Source of the DNA: JAICTV01 sp035634055
GTDB taxonomy: Bacteria; Planctomycetota; Phycisphaerae; Tepidisphaerales; Tepidisphaeraceae
Assembly: GCA_035634055.1 (NCBI GenBank)
Contig: DASQDR010000129.1
Coordinates: 1 to 64,000 of the forward strand
DNA: 64,000 bases
Reading direction: 5' to 3'
The position numbers were made by a program, and so were the translations under genes. The notes under the pieces were generated by a model. The model worked only from the letters and a program-made list of their open reading frames with translations. It had not been told where the DNA came from and did no database searches. How positions within the stretch are numbered: the first letter of the stretch is position 1; each line of letters starts with the position of its first letter. Below, piece after piece: positions 52,154 to 60,395 of the stretch.

Positions 52154-53644
52154 CTACTCAGCCGCTTGTTCGCCCTCGCCGGCGGGCTCGCCGGCGGCGT
52201 CAGGCGCGTCGGGCTTCTTCTTGCGTGACTTCTTCTCGCCACCGGCGCTGCCCTCGGCGGCAGAGGCGGCGCCTTCGTCACCGCCCGCCTTGTCCGCCGC
52301 CACGTCGACGTCCTCGACCTCGGCGGACTCCAGGATGCGGTCGACGGCCTTCTGCTCGCGCATCTGGATGTAGAGGTTGGCCAGCGTGCCGTCCTTGCTC
52401 ATCTCCTGCTTGAGCTTCTCCGGCCGCTCGCCGCGCTGCGCCGCCAGCATGGCGATGCGGCCGTTCAGCTCCGCCTCGTCCACGTCAACGTTCTGGTCGG
52501 CGGCGATCTTCTGGAGGACGAAGAACAGCTTCAGCTCGCGCGCCGCCTCGTCGCGGGCGCCCGTGCGCAGCCGCTCGATGTTGCCCGCGATCTGCTCCTG
52601 CGGGATGCCGCGCATCATCAGGTCCATCGCGCGGCGCTGCACGATGCGCTGCTCCTGCTTGTCGCTCAGCTTGGCCGGCAGCTCGATCTGAATGGTGTCC
52701 AGCAGGTGCTTGTTGACCTGCTCGCGCATGGCCTGCTGCACGTCGTACTCGATGCGCTCGACCATCTGCTCGCGCAGGGCGTCGCGAAGCTCCTGCTCGT
52801 TCTCGAACCCGAGGCTCTCGAGGAACTCCTGGTTCACCTCGACCGGCTCGAGCTTCTTGATGTCCTTCAGTGCGACCTCGATCTCCACTTCCTTGCCGCG
52901 GATCGCCTCGTTGCCGAAGCTCTCCGGGGCGGTCACCTTGATCGTGCGGGTCTCGCCGGACTTCATCCCGCGGAGCTGCGCGTCGAGGTCGGGCACGTCG
53001 AGCCCGGCGATCCGGCCCGGGCGGGCGACCACCTGCGCGTCGTGCTGGTGCCCGACCACGTTGCCGGCGACCTTGAGGTGCACGTCGGCCATCAGGTAGT
53101 CGCGGTCCTCGACGCCGCGGTCTTCCACCGGGACCAGCGTCCCCTGCTGCTCGCGGAGGTTCTGCATCGCCTGGTCGACGTTGGCGTCGGTGACGGAAAT
53201 CTTTGGCCGCTTGACCTTCAGCCCCGTCAGCTCGGGGATGGTGAAGTCCGGCTGGACCTCGACCTCGAAGCTGTAGGTGAGCGCGCCCTGCTCCGGGAGC
53301 TGGATCAGCTCCGGGTTCTCGAACTGCGGCTCGCCGATGACCTGGAGGTTGTTCTTCTCCACCGCCTGCTCGTAGCTCTCGCTGATGAGCTGCCGGCGGA
53401 CCTGGTCCTTGACGTCCTGGCTGAACCGCTTTTCGATCAGCTTGCGCGGCGCGTGCCCGATGCGGAAGCCGGGGATTGCCGCCTGCTGGCGGAGCTCCTT
53501 GTAGGAGTCTTCCAGCTTGGAGGCGATGCGGTCCTGCGGGATCTCGACGTGGACCTTCTTGGTGGCCGGCCCCGCGTCCTCGACCCGGATCGGGTACTCA
53601 AAAGTCTGCTCCTCGACGGCGGTGGCGCCCTGCGTATCGGCCAT
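52154..53644 (-). CDS. tig: Trigger factor, ribosome-associated chaperone
   Basis: A 496-aa chaperone and peptidyl-prolyl isomerase that binds nascent chains at the ribosome exit. The N-terminal ribosome-binding domain contains the signature PGFRIGHAPRKLIEKRF, a variant of the usual GFRxGxxP loop. A PPIase domain follows (about residues 150-240; VEDRDYLMADVHL, GMKSGETRTIKV), then the long helical C-terminal arms (about 255-435). The last 55-60 residues are a low-complexity Gly/Ala/Glu tail with KKSRKKK, longer than in most relatives. ACGAGGAAGC precedes the ATG at 53644; the frame extends 11 codons upstream. No clp gene follows, unlike the common tig-clpP-clpX order. Confidence 0.95.
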   Translation of the reverse strand: MADTQGATAVEEQTFEYPIRVEDAGPATKKVHVEIPQDRIASKLEDSYKELRQQAAIPGFRIGHAPRKLIEKRFSQDVKDQVRRQLISESYEQAVEKNNLQVIGEPQFENPELIQLPEQGALTYSFEVEVQPDFTIPELTGLKVKRPKISVTDANVDQAMQNLREQQGTLVPVEDRGVEDRDYLMADVHLKVAGNVVGHQHDAQVVARPGRIAGLDVPDLDAQLRGMKSGETRTIKVTAPESFGNEAIRGKEVEIEVALKDIKKLEPVEVNQEFLESLGFENEQELRDALREQMVERIEYDVQQAMREQVNKHLLDTIQIELPAKLSDKQEQRIVQRRAMDLMMRGIPQEQIAGNIERLRTGARDEAARELKLFFVLQKIAADQNVDVDEAELNGRIAMLAAQRGERPEKLKQEMSKDGTLANLYIQMREQKAVDRILESAEVEDVDVAADKAGGDEGAASAAEGSAGGEKKSRKKKPDAPDAAGEPAGEGEQAAE

Positions 53645-53745
53645 GACTGCTTCCTCGTGACTCTGTGGATCCCGCACTCGGTGCGTGCCTGTTCCGTGCC
53701 TGTTAAGTCCCGCCGGCCCGACGGTTAGGGGCGGGAAAGCCCCGC

Positions 53746-53774
53746 ATCGTAGTGGCGTTATTGGAAGTTTGCAA
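53746..53774 (-). promoter_or_regulatory. Candidate tig promoter
   Basis: On the minus strand TTGCAA (53769-53774) and TACGAT (53746-53751) are separated by 17 bases, giving a leader of about 95 bases before tig. The match to the sigma-70 pattern is moderate. The divergent plus-strand gene starts at 53832; TATGAT at 53814-53819 could be part of its own promoter, without a visible -35. Confidence 0.4.
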
Positions 53775-53831
53775 ACCCGTGAAGGCGACCAGAGCGCCGC
53801 AAATCATCCACGGTATGATGCGTCGGCCGAC

Positions 53832-54947
53832 ATGCTGCGAAGCCACCTTCTGCTCGTGATCCTCCTGCTTTTGACCTCGCCCGCCCGCGCCGCCAACAAG
53901 GCAGTGATCCTGCGCGGCGGAACGTACAGCGGCGGGGAGTACGCCGGCATCACGATCGACACCGCCGAGCCGGTCATCATCGAGGAGATGACCCTCCGCG
54001 GCGAAGGGACCCTTATCGCCAGCCACTACAGGCGCGCCAACGTCATCATCCGCAACGTCCGCGGCTACGGCCCCGAGGGCGGACGGGCCGGGCGGTTCGT
54101 CAGCCTCGAAGGGTTCGTCAACGCGCGCATCGAGAACTGCCACCTCGAGCGCACCCGCGGCATCTACCTGCTCGACTACGCCGGCGACCGCAGCGAGCGG
54201 CAGACGGTCAGGATCCTCCGCAACCGCGCCAGGAACATCGACGGCCGGCGCGGCGACGGGAAGGTCGACCTCGTGCAGTTCGCCCAGCTCGACAAGGTCC
54301 GCCACCTGCCGGGCATCGAGATTGCGTGGAACGAGGTGATCAACGAGCCCGGCCAGAGCGCGGTCGAGGACGTGATCAGCATCTACCTCTCCAGCGGCAC
54401 CGCCGAGTCCCCGCTGAAGATCCACGACAACTTCATCCGCGGCGCTTACCCGCTGAACCCACAGACCGGAAGCTACTCCGGCGGCGGCATCATGCTCGGC
54501 GACGGCGTTGCTAAGGACGGCGCGGCCGGGGACCCGGCGTTCGTCCACGCCTTCGACAACCAAGTGCTCGACACGACCAACTACGGCATCGCCATCTCTG
54601 CCGGCCACGACTGCCACGCCTATCGCAACCGCGTCGTGTCCGCCGGCGTGCTGCCGGACGGAAAGCGCATCGCGGCGCAGAACGTCGGCATCTATGTGTG
54701 GGATTCCTACAAGGCCGGCAAGGACCGCTTCCACGACAACGCCGGGCGGGAAAACGTCGCCGGCTGGGTGAAGGGGGACGCCCGCAACGACTGGTGGCGC
54801 CCGCACGCCCATGCGTGGGAAGCGAACCTGAACTGGCCGGGCGAGATCACGCTTCAGGTGTACGAGCTGGAGTGGCAGCGCTGGCAGGGGAAGCTGCAAG
54901 CGAACTCCATCAGCGTCGGCGCACAGCCGTCGCCGCCGGTTCGGTAG
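53832..54947 (+). CDS. Secreted right-handed beta-helix protein
   Basis: A 371-aa exported protein with a clear signal peptide (MLRSHLLLVILLLLTSPARA). The rest has the periodic Asn/Ile/Val/Gly pattern of a parallel beta-helix: short strands such as ANVIIRNVRGYG, ARIENCHLERTRGIYL and GIEIAWNEVIN recur about every 22-25 residues up to residue 310. Such folds are common in polysaccharide lyases and surface proteins, but no lyase-specific catalytic set could be identified. The C-terminal 60 residues, with WWRPHAHAWEANLNWPGE, fall outside the helix pattern. The start was chosen from the signal peptide. It is divergent from tig. Confidence 0.8.
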   Translation: MLRSHLLLVILLLLTSPARAANKAVILRGGTYSGGEYAGITIDTAEPVIIEEMTLRGEGTLIASHYRRANVIIRNVRGYGPEGGRAGRFVSLEGFVNARIENCHLERTRGIYLLDYAGDRSERQTVRILRNRARNIDGRRGDGKVDLVQFAQLDKVRHLPGIEIAWNEVINEPGQSAVEDVISIYLSSGTAESPLKIHDNFIRGAYPLNPQTGSYSGGGIMLGDGVAKDGAAGDPAFVHAFDNQVLDTTNYGIAISAGHDCHAYRNRVVSAGVLPDGKRIAAQNVGIYVWDSYKAGKDRFHDNAGRENVAGWVKGDARNDWWRPHAHAWEANLNWPGEITLQVYELEWQRWQGKLQANSISVGAQPSPPVR

Positions 54948-55692
54948 TTCATTGATGACGAAGACCGCGTGAGCCTAGGTCGCGGGCAAAGGTTCCGGTT
55001 TGTTCGCTTCCGTGCCGACACTGGTAGCTTGGCGAAGCTTGGGGCGTCACTGACGGCGCATGCATCCGACAATCCTTACCGCCGCAGAGGCGAAAACCGG
55101 CGACGCGCGGGGCGGCGGAGCGCGCGAGCAGGAGCTGCTCGGGCGGCGCGGGTGAAAAGTTGACCGGCTCCCGGCGCGGTCCGGCAACGGCCCCCCTCCA
55201 TGCGACGCCCATCTCCTCGTGCCGCGCGCGCCCGGTGATCCGCTTGAAAACCCTCTTCGGTTGATCTCTCGGGCACCACGATCGCGCTACCCGACGTGGG
55301 CGCGGTCGTCGGTAAGTTGACTCACGTCGCAGAGCGCGACGCTTCCACGGAGCATCTTCCACCGGCGCAGGCAGCGAGCGGGCTCGACAAGCTGCCGGCG
55401 GGGCGGGAGAACTTGATGAGGCGTGTGACCGATCGCGTGCCGATATGGTAAAAGACGCCGGTCGGATGACCAGTCAGTGGGTGGTCGAGGTCCGAAAGCA
55501 AGGTACGGGCGCGGACATTGCCGGGCACACGGCCCGGGACCGCTCCCGGTTCGCAGTGGGCGAGAACCTGACAGACGAGGGAGACGCAGTTCGGCCCCGG
55601 GACGGCGGCGGGACGCGCGCTGGGCGCGCGGTCCGCGCCGACCAATCCCGGAGGCCGCGACCACCCGCGGCGCCGCAGGGAGGCGACGGTAC
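54948..55692. other. 745-bp stretch without a recognised gene
   Basis: Several open frames cross this stretch on both strands, but they are Arg/Pro/Gly-rich, overlap one another, lack ribosome-binding sites and show no family. GC content is high throughout. A promoter for the next gene pair should lie here; only a weak AT-rich patch near 55440-55450 (GATATGGTAAAAG) stands out, and no RNA gene or repeat was recognised. Confidence 0.4.
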
Positions 55693-56334
55693 GTGGAGAC
55701 GAAGTTGCGACAGCGCTTCAGCCGAGTGCTGGGCGTCGTGGACGAGCACGGCACCGCGGGGCCGCGCCTGCTCGACGACGCGCAGCGGCTGTGGCGGCGC
55801 GTCCAGGCGCTGCTCCAAATGGGGCTCATCCCGCCCGAGGCCGACGCCGAGGCGCTGGAGCTCTGCTGCTACGCGCTCCAGCTCCCGATGCGGTCGAGCG
55901 AGAACCTGCCCGCGGGCCGGCTCGGACGGACGAACCTGCGCGACCGCACCGAGCAGTCGGCCGAGCTGCTGGTCAGCGCGGTGGGACACGACGCCGCCGA
56001 GGAACTGATCGACCGCGTCACCAACATCCTGCTCGCCCTCCCGCACCGCGTGCCGGAACTGGACGAATCGCAGTTGCTGGCCGACGCGCTGAACCTCGAC
56101 GACTTCGGGGTCGTCGGCTTCGTCACCCGCGCGATCCAGCTCGGGCGGCAGGGCGACGGCGTCACGCAGGTGGCTGACGCCAACCACAAGCGCGAGCAGT
56201 ACGGGTACTGGGAAGCGCGGCTGAAGGACGGCTTTCACTTCGAGCCGGTCCGCCGGATGGCGCGGCAGCGGCTGGAGCACATGCGGCAGGCGGCGAAGCT
56301 GCTGAACGACGAGTTGTCGGGTGACGTGCCGTGA
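55693..56334 (+). CDS. Uncharacterised helical protein, 213 aa
   Basis: No named family was recognised. The protein is mostly alpha-helical and charged, with landmarks LPMRSSENLPAGRLGRTNLRD, LDESQLLADALNLDDFG and a C-terminal EQYGYWEARLKDGFHFEPVR. The LADALNLDDFG stretch is reminiscent of bacterial HD-like proteins, but an HD pair is not visible. The start is a GTG at 55693 with GGGAGG upstream; the frame continues another 72 codons upstream as Arg-rich sequence that looks non-coding. Its stop overlaps the next gene's GTG start by 4 nt (GTGA), so the two products are probably made together. Confidence 0.75.
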   Translation: METKLRQRFSRVLGVVDEHGTAGPRLLDDAQRLWRRVQALLQMGLIPPEADAEALELCCYALQLPMRSSENLPAGRLGRTNLRDRTEQSAELLVSAVGHDAAEELIDRVTNILLALPHRVPELDESQLLADALNLDDFGVVGFVTRAIQLGRQGDGVTQVADANHKREQYGYWEARLKDGFHFEPVRRMARQRLEHMRQAAKLLNDELSGDVP

Positions 56335-57569
56335 GCGACGCGCCTGCCGAGGTGAAGCACAAGCGCCTGCTGCTGGCCGCGTGGCTCTGGACCGGCGCCG
56401 CTCCCGCGCGGCGCGACGCCGGCATCGTCACCCAGGGCGACCGCGTCTTGGCCACCGGCGATGCCAGCACGCTTCGGCGCGATCACCCCGACGCCGAGCT
56501 GACCGATCTCGGCGCCGTCATCCTGATCCCCGGCCTGGTCAACCCGCACGCGCACCTGGAGCTCACGCACCACGCGCAAGGGGAGCGGCCCGCGTCGTTC
56601 GTCGAGTGGATCCTCCGCCTGCGCCGCCGGGTCGAGAACGAGACCGACCTGCCGGCGGCCTCGCTGCAGGCGATGCGCGACGGCATCGCGGAAAGCCTCC
56701 GCTTCGGCGTGACGACGATCGGCGACATCACGAATTTTCCCTTGCTCCAGCGAACCCGCCTCGGCGACCTGCCGGCGCGGCTGGTCAGCTTCGGAGAGGT
56801 GCGCGGCATGGCGGCGCGGCGGGGGCTGGCGAGCGCGATGATCGATGTCGCCGCCGAGCGGCACGGCGCCGTGCGCATCGCGCTCTCGCCGCACGCGCCG
56901 TACTCGGTCGAGCGCGACGTCTACCGCGCCTGCATCGACCTCGCCCGCCAGCGCCGCCTGCCGCTGATGACCCACCTGGCTGAGTTGCCGTACGAGGCGG
57001 AATTTCTCGCCGGCCACAGCGGACCGCTGCGCGAACTTTGGGGGCACCTCGGTGGATGGGACACCCACGTCCCCCCGTTCACCGGTGGCCCGATCCGCTT
57101 CGCGAGCGCGATTGGCCTGCTTGACGGGCCCACCCTGCTGGCCCACGTGAACTACTGCGACGACGACGAGCTCGACCTCCTCGCCGCGGGCAAAGCCAGC
57201 GTCGTCTACTGCCCGCGCACGCACGCCTACTTCGGCCACCCGCCGCACCGCTGGCGCGAGATGCTGGCGCGCGGGATCAACGTCGTCGTCGGCACCGACA
57301 GCCGCGCCAGCTCGCCCGACCTGAACCTGCTCGACGACCTGCGCGCCCTCCGCCGACTGGCGCCCGACCTCCCGCCCGACCAACTCTTCGCCATGGCCAC
57401 CACCCGCGCGGCGAGAGCGTTGCGGTGGGACGACGAGGTCGGCAGCCTGATGCCGGGGAAGTTCGCGGACCTGGCGGTCTTCGACGTCGCCACCGGCAAC
57501 CCGCTCATGGAGCTCCTCGACGGCCAGCACCGGCCGCGCGAGGTATGGGTGGGCGGCATGCGCGTCTGA
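56331..57569 (+). CDS. Amidohydrolase / deaminase, MtaD-TrzA-like
   Basis: A 412-aa cytosolic amidohydrolase of the group that includes 5-methylthioadenosine/S-adenosylhomocysteine deaminases and triazine hydrolases. Metal-binding residues are in place: NPHAHLE (His73, His75), THLAELP (His215), AHVNYC (His272) and GTDS (Asp323). SPHAPYS (about 187-192) and the C-terminal MPGKFADLAVFD, which closes the small beta-domain, are also typical. The GTG start overlaps the preceding stop. The substrate cannot be assigned without comparison; the uncharacterised partner offers no clue. Confidence 0.9.
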   Translation: MSDAPAEVKHKRLLLAAWLWTGAAPARRDAGIVTQGDRVLATGDASTLRRDHPDAELTDLGAVILIPGLVNPHAHLELTHHAQGERPASFVEWILRLRRRVENETDLPAASLQAMRDGIAESLRFGVTTIGDITNFPLLQRTRLGDLPARLVSFGEVRGMAARRGLASAMIDVAAERHGAVRIALSPHAPYSVERDVYRACIDLARQRRLPLMTHLAELPYEAEFLAGHSGPLRELWGHLGGWDTHVPPFTGGPIRFASAIGLLDGPTLLAHVNYCDDDELDLLAAGKASVVYCPRTHAYFGHPPHRWREMLARGINVVVGTDSRASSPDLNLLDDLRALRRLAPDLPPDQLFAMATTRAARALRWDDEVGSLMPGKFADLAVFDVATGNPLMELLDGQHRPREVWVGGMRV

Positions 57570-57741
57570 TCGCGCGTCCCCGCCCGTGGCAGGGGCAGGG
57601 GGTTTCAACCCATGTTGATCTTCACGGGTATCAGTAGGCGTTATTCCGTGGCACATGCGCCGCTCACACGGGATGAAAACCCGTGCAGCGCGGGCGACGG
57701 TGGACTAACAGGACGGCGCTCTGAGCGGGCGGTCGATGCGC

Positions 57742-58320
57742 TCACGCGATCGCGCCGCCCTGCTTGGCGCGGTTGATCGCGGCGACGACCTGCTCGTGGA
57801 CGAGCCTGGGTTTGGCCACGGTTTGCCACGTGCCATCCGGTTCCTCGCCATCGAGAGGGATGATCTCGATGGTGCCGAGCCGGAGCAGCCGCTCGCGGCT
57901 GGAGTAGATCAGCCGCGTGCGCGCGATCTTGCGCAGCGCGCAGTCGAAGATCTGCGGGGTGAAGACGCCGGTGATGGCGACGATCCGCAGGTCGGTCAGC
58001 ACGTACAGGCGAGCGCTCCACAGCAGCACCGCCCACATGAACCGCCCGGCGATGAGGAACAGCCCCGCCTCCAGGACCGCCAGGCGGTTCATCGGCGGGA
58101 GCGAGTCCTCGAACACGCGCGTCGCGATCATCAGCACCAGCACCAGGGCGGAGAACCGCAGGCTGCTGAGCGGGATGTACCACAGCGACGGCTTGAGCAG
58201 CAGGATGACCAGCTCGCCGTCGCGCAGCACGTGCCGGCTGAGCAGCGCCGCCAGCGGCCCGGAGATCGGCGGCGCGTCCACCGCCGCCGCCGCCGCCCCC
58301 GCGCCTTCAGCGTTGACCAT
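57742..58320 (-). CDS. PH-like-domain membrane protein
   Basis: A 192-aa membrane protein with two hydrophobic helices (about residues 50-68 and 78-100) followed by a beta-rich region resembling the bacterial PH/YdbT-like domain: ARLYVLTDLRIVAITGVFTPQIFDCALRKIARTRLI. Function in this family is mostly unknown. The start is ambiguous. The ATG at 58320 gives a sensible polar N-terminus; an ATG at 58443 in the same frame overlaps the hpt stop as ATGA but would add 41 residues encoded by a purine/pyrimidine inverted repeat (58346-58440), which looks intergenic. It probably shares a transcript with hpt. Confidence 0.75.
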   Translation of the reverse strand: MVNAEGAGAAAAAVDAPPISGPLAALLSRHVLRDGELVILLLKPSLWYIPLSSLRFSALVLVLMIATRVFEDSLPPMNRLAVLEAGLFLIAGRFMWAVLLWSARLYVLTDLRIVAITGVFTPQIFDCALRKIARTRLIYSSRERLLRLGTIEIIPLDGEEPDGTWQTVAKPRLVHEQVVAAINRAKQGGAIA

Positions 58321-58345
58321 GACCGGGGCGCGCAGGCGCGCGGCG

Positions 58346-58440
58346 GAAGGCAAAAGCGAAAAGGAAAAAGGAAAAACGTCCGGCGCGGATGCTCTGCCGG
58401 CTCTGCTTCTTCCTTTCTCCTTTTCCCGTTTCCCTTCCCT
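58346..58440. repeat. Polypurine/polypyrimidine inverted repeat between hpt and the PH-like gene
   Basis: A purine-rich arm at 58346-58376 (GGAAGGCAAAAGCGAAAAGG...) is repeated in inverted form as a pyrimidine-rich arm at about 58408-58440, with roughly 27 of 32 positions pairing around a 30-base GC-rich loop. On the minus strand the 3' arm is T-rich, so it could act as a terminator or processing site after hpt. Confidence 0.6.
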
Positions 58441-59006
58441 CATTGTCTCTCGATCGCCTCCCGCGTGAGGGTGACGATATCGGGGAGGTTTCGGTAGTAG
58501 TTGTTGTAATCGAGCCCGTAGCCGACGACGAATTCGTCGGGGATCTCGAAGCCAACGTAATCCGCCGCCACCTCGCGGGCCGTCGGGCGGTCCTTGCGAA
58601 GCAGGACGGCCGTCTTGACCGTCGCCGCGCCCAGCGATTCGACGAACGGCTTGACCAGCCGGATCGTCTGCCCGCTGTCGAGGATGTCGTCGATCAGCAG
58701 CACGTGGTGGTCCTTCACGTCCTCCGCCTTCAGTTGCTGCCCGAGCACCTGCGCCGGCTGGGCGCGCAGGCTCTTGCCGGGATAGCTGCTGACGGTCATC
58801 AGCCCGATCTTCATGGCCAGCGGGATGTGGCGGATCAGGTCGCAGCAGAAGATCATGGCGCCGGTGAGGATCGGCACGATGCTGATCTCCGGCTCGCCCA
58901 TCATTCGCGGCGGGGTGTGGTCTGCGACGATCTCCTGCGCGAGCTCGCGGACGCGGGCGGCGATCTTTTCCTGCGGGATGAGGATCCGCTCGATGTCGCG
59001 CTGCAT
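58440..59006 (-). CDS. hpt: Hypoxanthine phosphoribosyltransferase
   Basis: A 188-aa purine-salvage enzyme that joins hypoxanthine (or guanine) to PRPP to form IMP (or GMP). The PRPP-binding loop HHVLLIDDILDSGQTI is intact, with the substrate loop VPILTGAMIFCCDL, the flexible-loop region VSSYPG and the C-terminal DEFVVGYGLDYNNYYRNLP typical of the family. The length is normal. The ATG at 59006 (MQRDIERIL) was chosen from the family start; an ATG at 59039 would add 11 residues, and neither has a strong ribosome-binding site. The downstream gene is the PH-like membrane protein. Confidence 0.95.
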   Translation of the reverse strand: MQRDIERILIPQEKIAARVRELAQEIVADHTPPRMMGEPEISIVPILTGAMIFCCDLIRHIPLAMKIGLMTVSSYPGKSLRAQPAQVLGQQLKAEDVKDHHVLLIDDILDSGQTIRLVKPFVESLGAATVKTAVLLRKDRPTAREVAADYVGFEIPDEFVVGYGLDYNNYYRNLPDIVTLTREAIERQ

Positions 59007-59142
59007 GGTCCGCGACACTCTATCCGATGCCGCCGCCATCGACCACCGCTGAGCCGGCTGCGCGCCGCTGCCGCGGCGAAACGTGCGCTCGCGCCGACCG
59101 CTACCGAGGCGTATCACTCGGTGGGCCGACACGGGAGGAACC

Positions 59143-59616
59143 ATGGCCACACTGACGATCGTCACCTGCCCCAACTGCGGCGCGAAGAACCGAGTGGACG
59201 AAGCGGCCGCCGCGGCGCGACAGCCGGTCTGCGGGCGGTGCGGGACCAAGCTGTCCACTGCCGCCAGCGCGACCGGCGACTCCGCCGACAGCGGCCACCC
59301 GATCGAAGTCACCGACGCGACGATGGCGGAAATGCTCGCCCACGCGGGCGACCGCCCGGTGCTGGTCGACTGCTGGGCCGCCTGGTGCGGGCCGTGCCGC
59401 ATGCTCGCCCCGACGATCGAGGCGCTGGCGGCGGAGTCGGGCGGGCGATACGTCGTCGCCAAGCTCGACACCGACCGCAACCCGCGCACCGCCGCCGAGT
59501 ACCGCATCAACAGCATCCCAACGATGCTCATCTTCCACCGGGGCCAACTTGTCGACCAAGTCGTCGGCCTGCAACCGAAGCAGGCGATCGCCGCCCGGCT
59601 GGCGGCGGTTCGGTAG
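59143..59616 (+). CDS. Thioredoxin with N-terminal zinc finger (TrxC-like)
   Basis: A 157-aa disulfide reductase of the thioredoxin-2 type. An N-terminal zinc ribbon has Cys9/Cys12 (CPNCGAKN) and Cys30/Cys33 (CGRCG), followed by a short Ser/Ala linker and the thioredoxin fold with WCGPC (Cys82, Cys85) and the cis-proline in SIPTML. Such proteins reduce oxidised cytosolic proteins and are often stress-induced. GGGAGGA precedes the ATG at 59143. It is divergent from hpt and followed about 100 bases later by a GNAT gene on the same strand. Confidence 0.95.
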   Translation: MATLTIVTCPNCGAKNRVDEAAAAARQPVCGRCGTKLSTAASATGDSADSGHPIEVTDATMAEMLAHAGDRPVLVDCWAAWCGPCRMLAPTIEALAAESGGRYVVAKLDTDRNPRTAAEYRINSIPTMLIFHRGQLVDQVVGLQPKQAIAARLAAVR

Positions 59617-59722
59617 GACGAAGCGCGCCCGGCTGAATTCCCGAGTGCCGTTGTTGTGCCGCGTTGGCGAACGCCATCCGCAGATGACACCGCGCCCGCG
59701 ATGGGTTCTACTGCGGCGAGTC

Positions 59723-60283
59723 ATGCAACCGATCCTGCTCGACCTGCCGATGGCGTTGCACACCGAGCGCCTCCTGCTCCGCCCGCCTCGCGCCGGCGAC
59801 GGGCCGCGCGTGAACGCCGCCATCGTCGCCTCCGCGCCGGAACTGGCGGCGTGGATGCCCTGGGCGAACCCCACGCCGTCCGTGCAGGAGACCGAGGTCT
59901 GGTGCCGGCGCGCCGCCGTCCATTGGCTCGGTCGCGAGCAGCTCCCGTTCAACCTGTACCTTAAGGGGACCGACACCTGCGTCGGCGCGTGCGGCCTGCC
60001 GCGGATCAAGTGGGACATTCCCACCGCCGAGATCGGCTACTGGGTGCGCACGCCCGATGCGGGCAAGGGCCTCATCGCCGAGGCGGTGGCGGAGGTGACG
60101 CGATTCGGTCTGGACGTGCTCAAGCTCCGCCGGCTGGAGATCCGCTGCGACGACCGCAACACGCGCAGCAGCCGCGTCGCCGAGCGCGCCGGCTACGCGC
60201 TCGAAGGCATTCTTCGCAATGACTCCACCGACCCCGGCGGCGAAGTGCGAAGCACGCGCGTTTACGCGCTCATTGCGGACTGA
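59723..60283 (+). CDS. GNAT-family N-acetyltransferase, RimJ/RimL-like
   Basis: A 186-aa acetyltransferase of the group that acetylates ribosomal-protein N-termini and other amines. Landmarks are LHTERLLLRPPRAGD at the N-terminus, EIGYWVRTPDAGKGLIAEA (acetyl-CoA-binding motif A) and NTRSSRVAERAGYALEG (motif B). The length is normal. The ATG at 59723 was chosen from the family start; the frame continues upstream into Arg-rich sequence overlapping the thioredoxin gene. The substrate is unknown. Confidence 0.88.
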   Translation: MQPILLDLPMALHTERLLLRPPRAGDGPRVNAAIVASAPELAAWMPWANPTPSVQETEVWCRRAAVHWLGREQLPFNLYLKGTDTCVGACGLPRIKWDIPTAEIGYWVRTPDAGKGLIAEAVAEVTRFGLDVLKLRRLEIRCDDRNTRSSRVAERAGYALEGILRNDSTDPGGEVRSTRVYALIAD

Positions 60284-60395
60284 GTCGCGCGGCGGCCGCG
60301 GCGGCGCGCTTCGCGCGGTCGCGCACGCCCTTGCTGGCGGGCGCTCGCCGAAAGCCACCTTCCCTTTCGCAGCCCAGTCTCCTACGCTCACCGCC

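Noticed and set aside
55287..55829. 180-codon minus-strand and overlapping plus-strand frames before the 213-aa gene
   Set aside because: Arg/Pro/Ser-rich, mutually overlapping, no start signals and no family resemblance.
57669..57689. CACGGG/CCCGTG hairpin after the PH-like gene as a terminator
   Set aside because: A 6-bp stem without a following T-run; too weak to call, although it lies at the right place.
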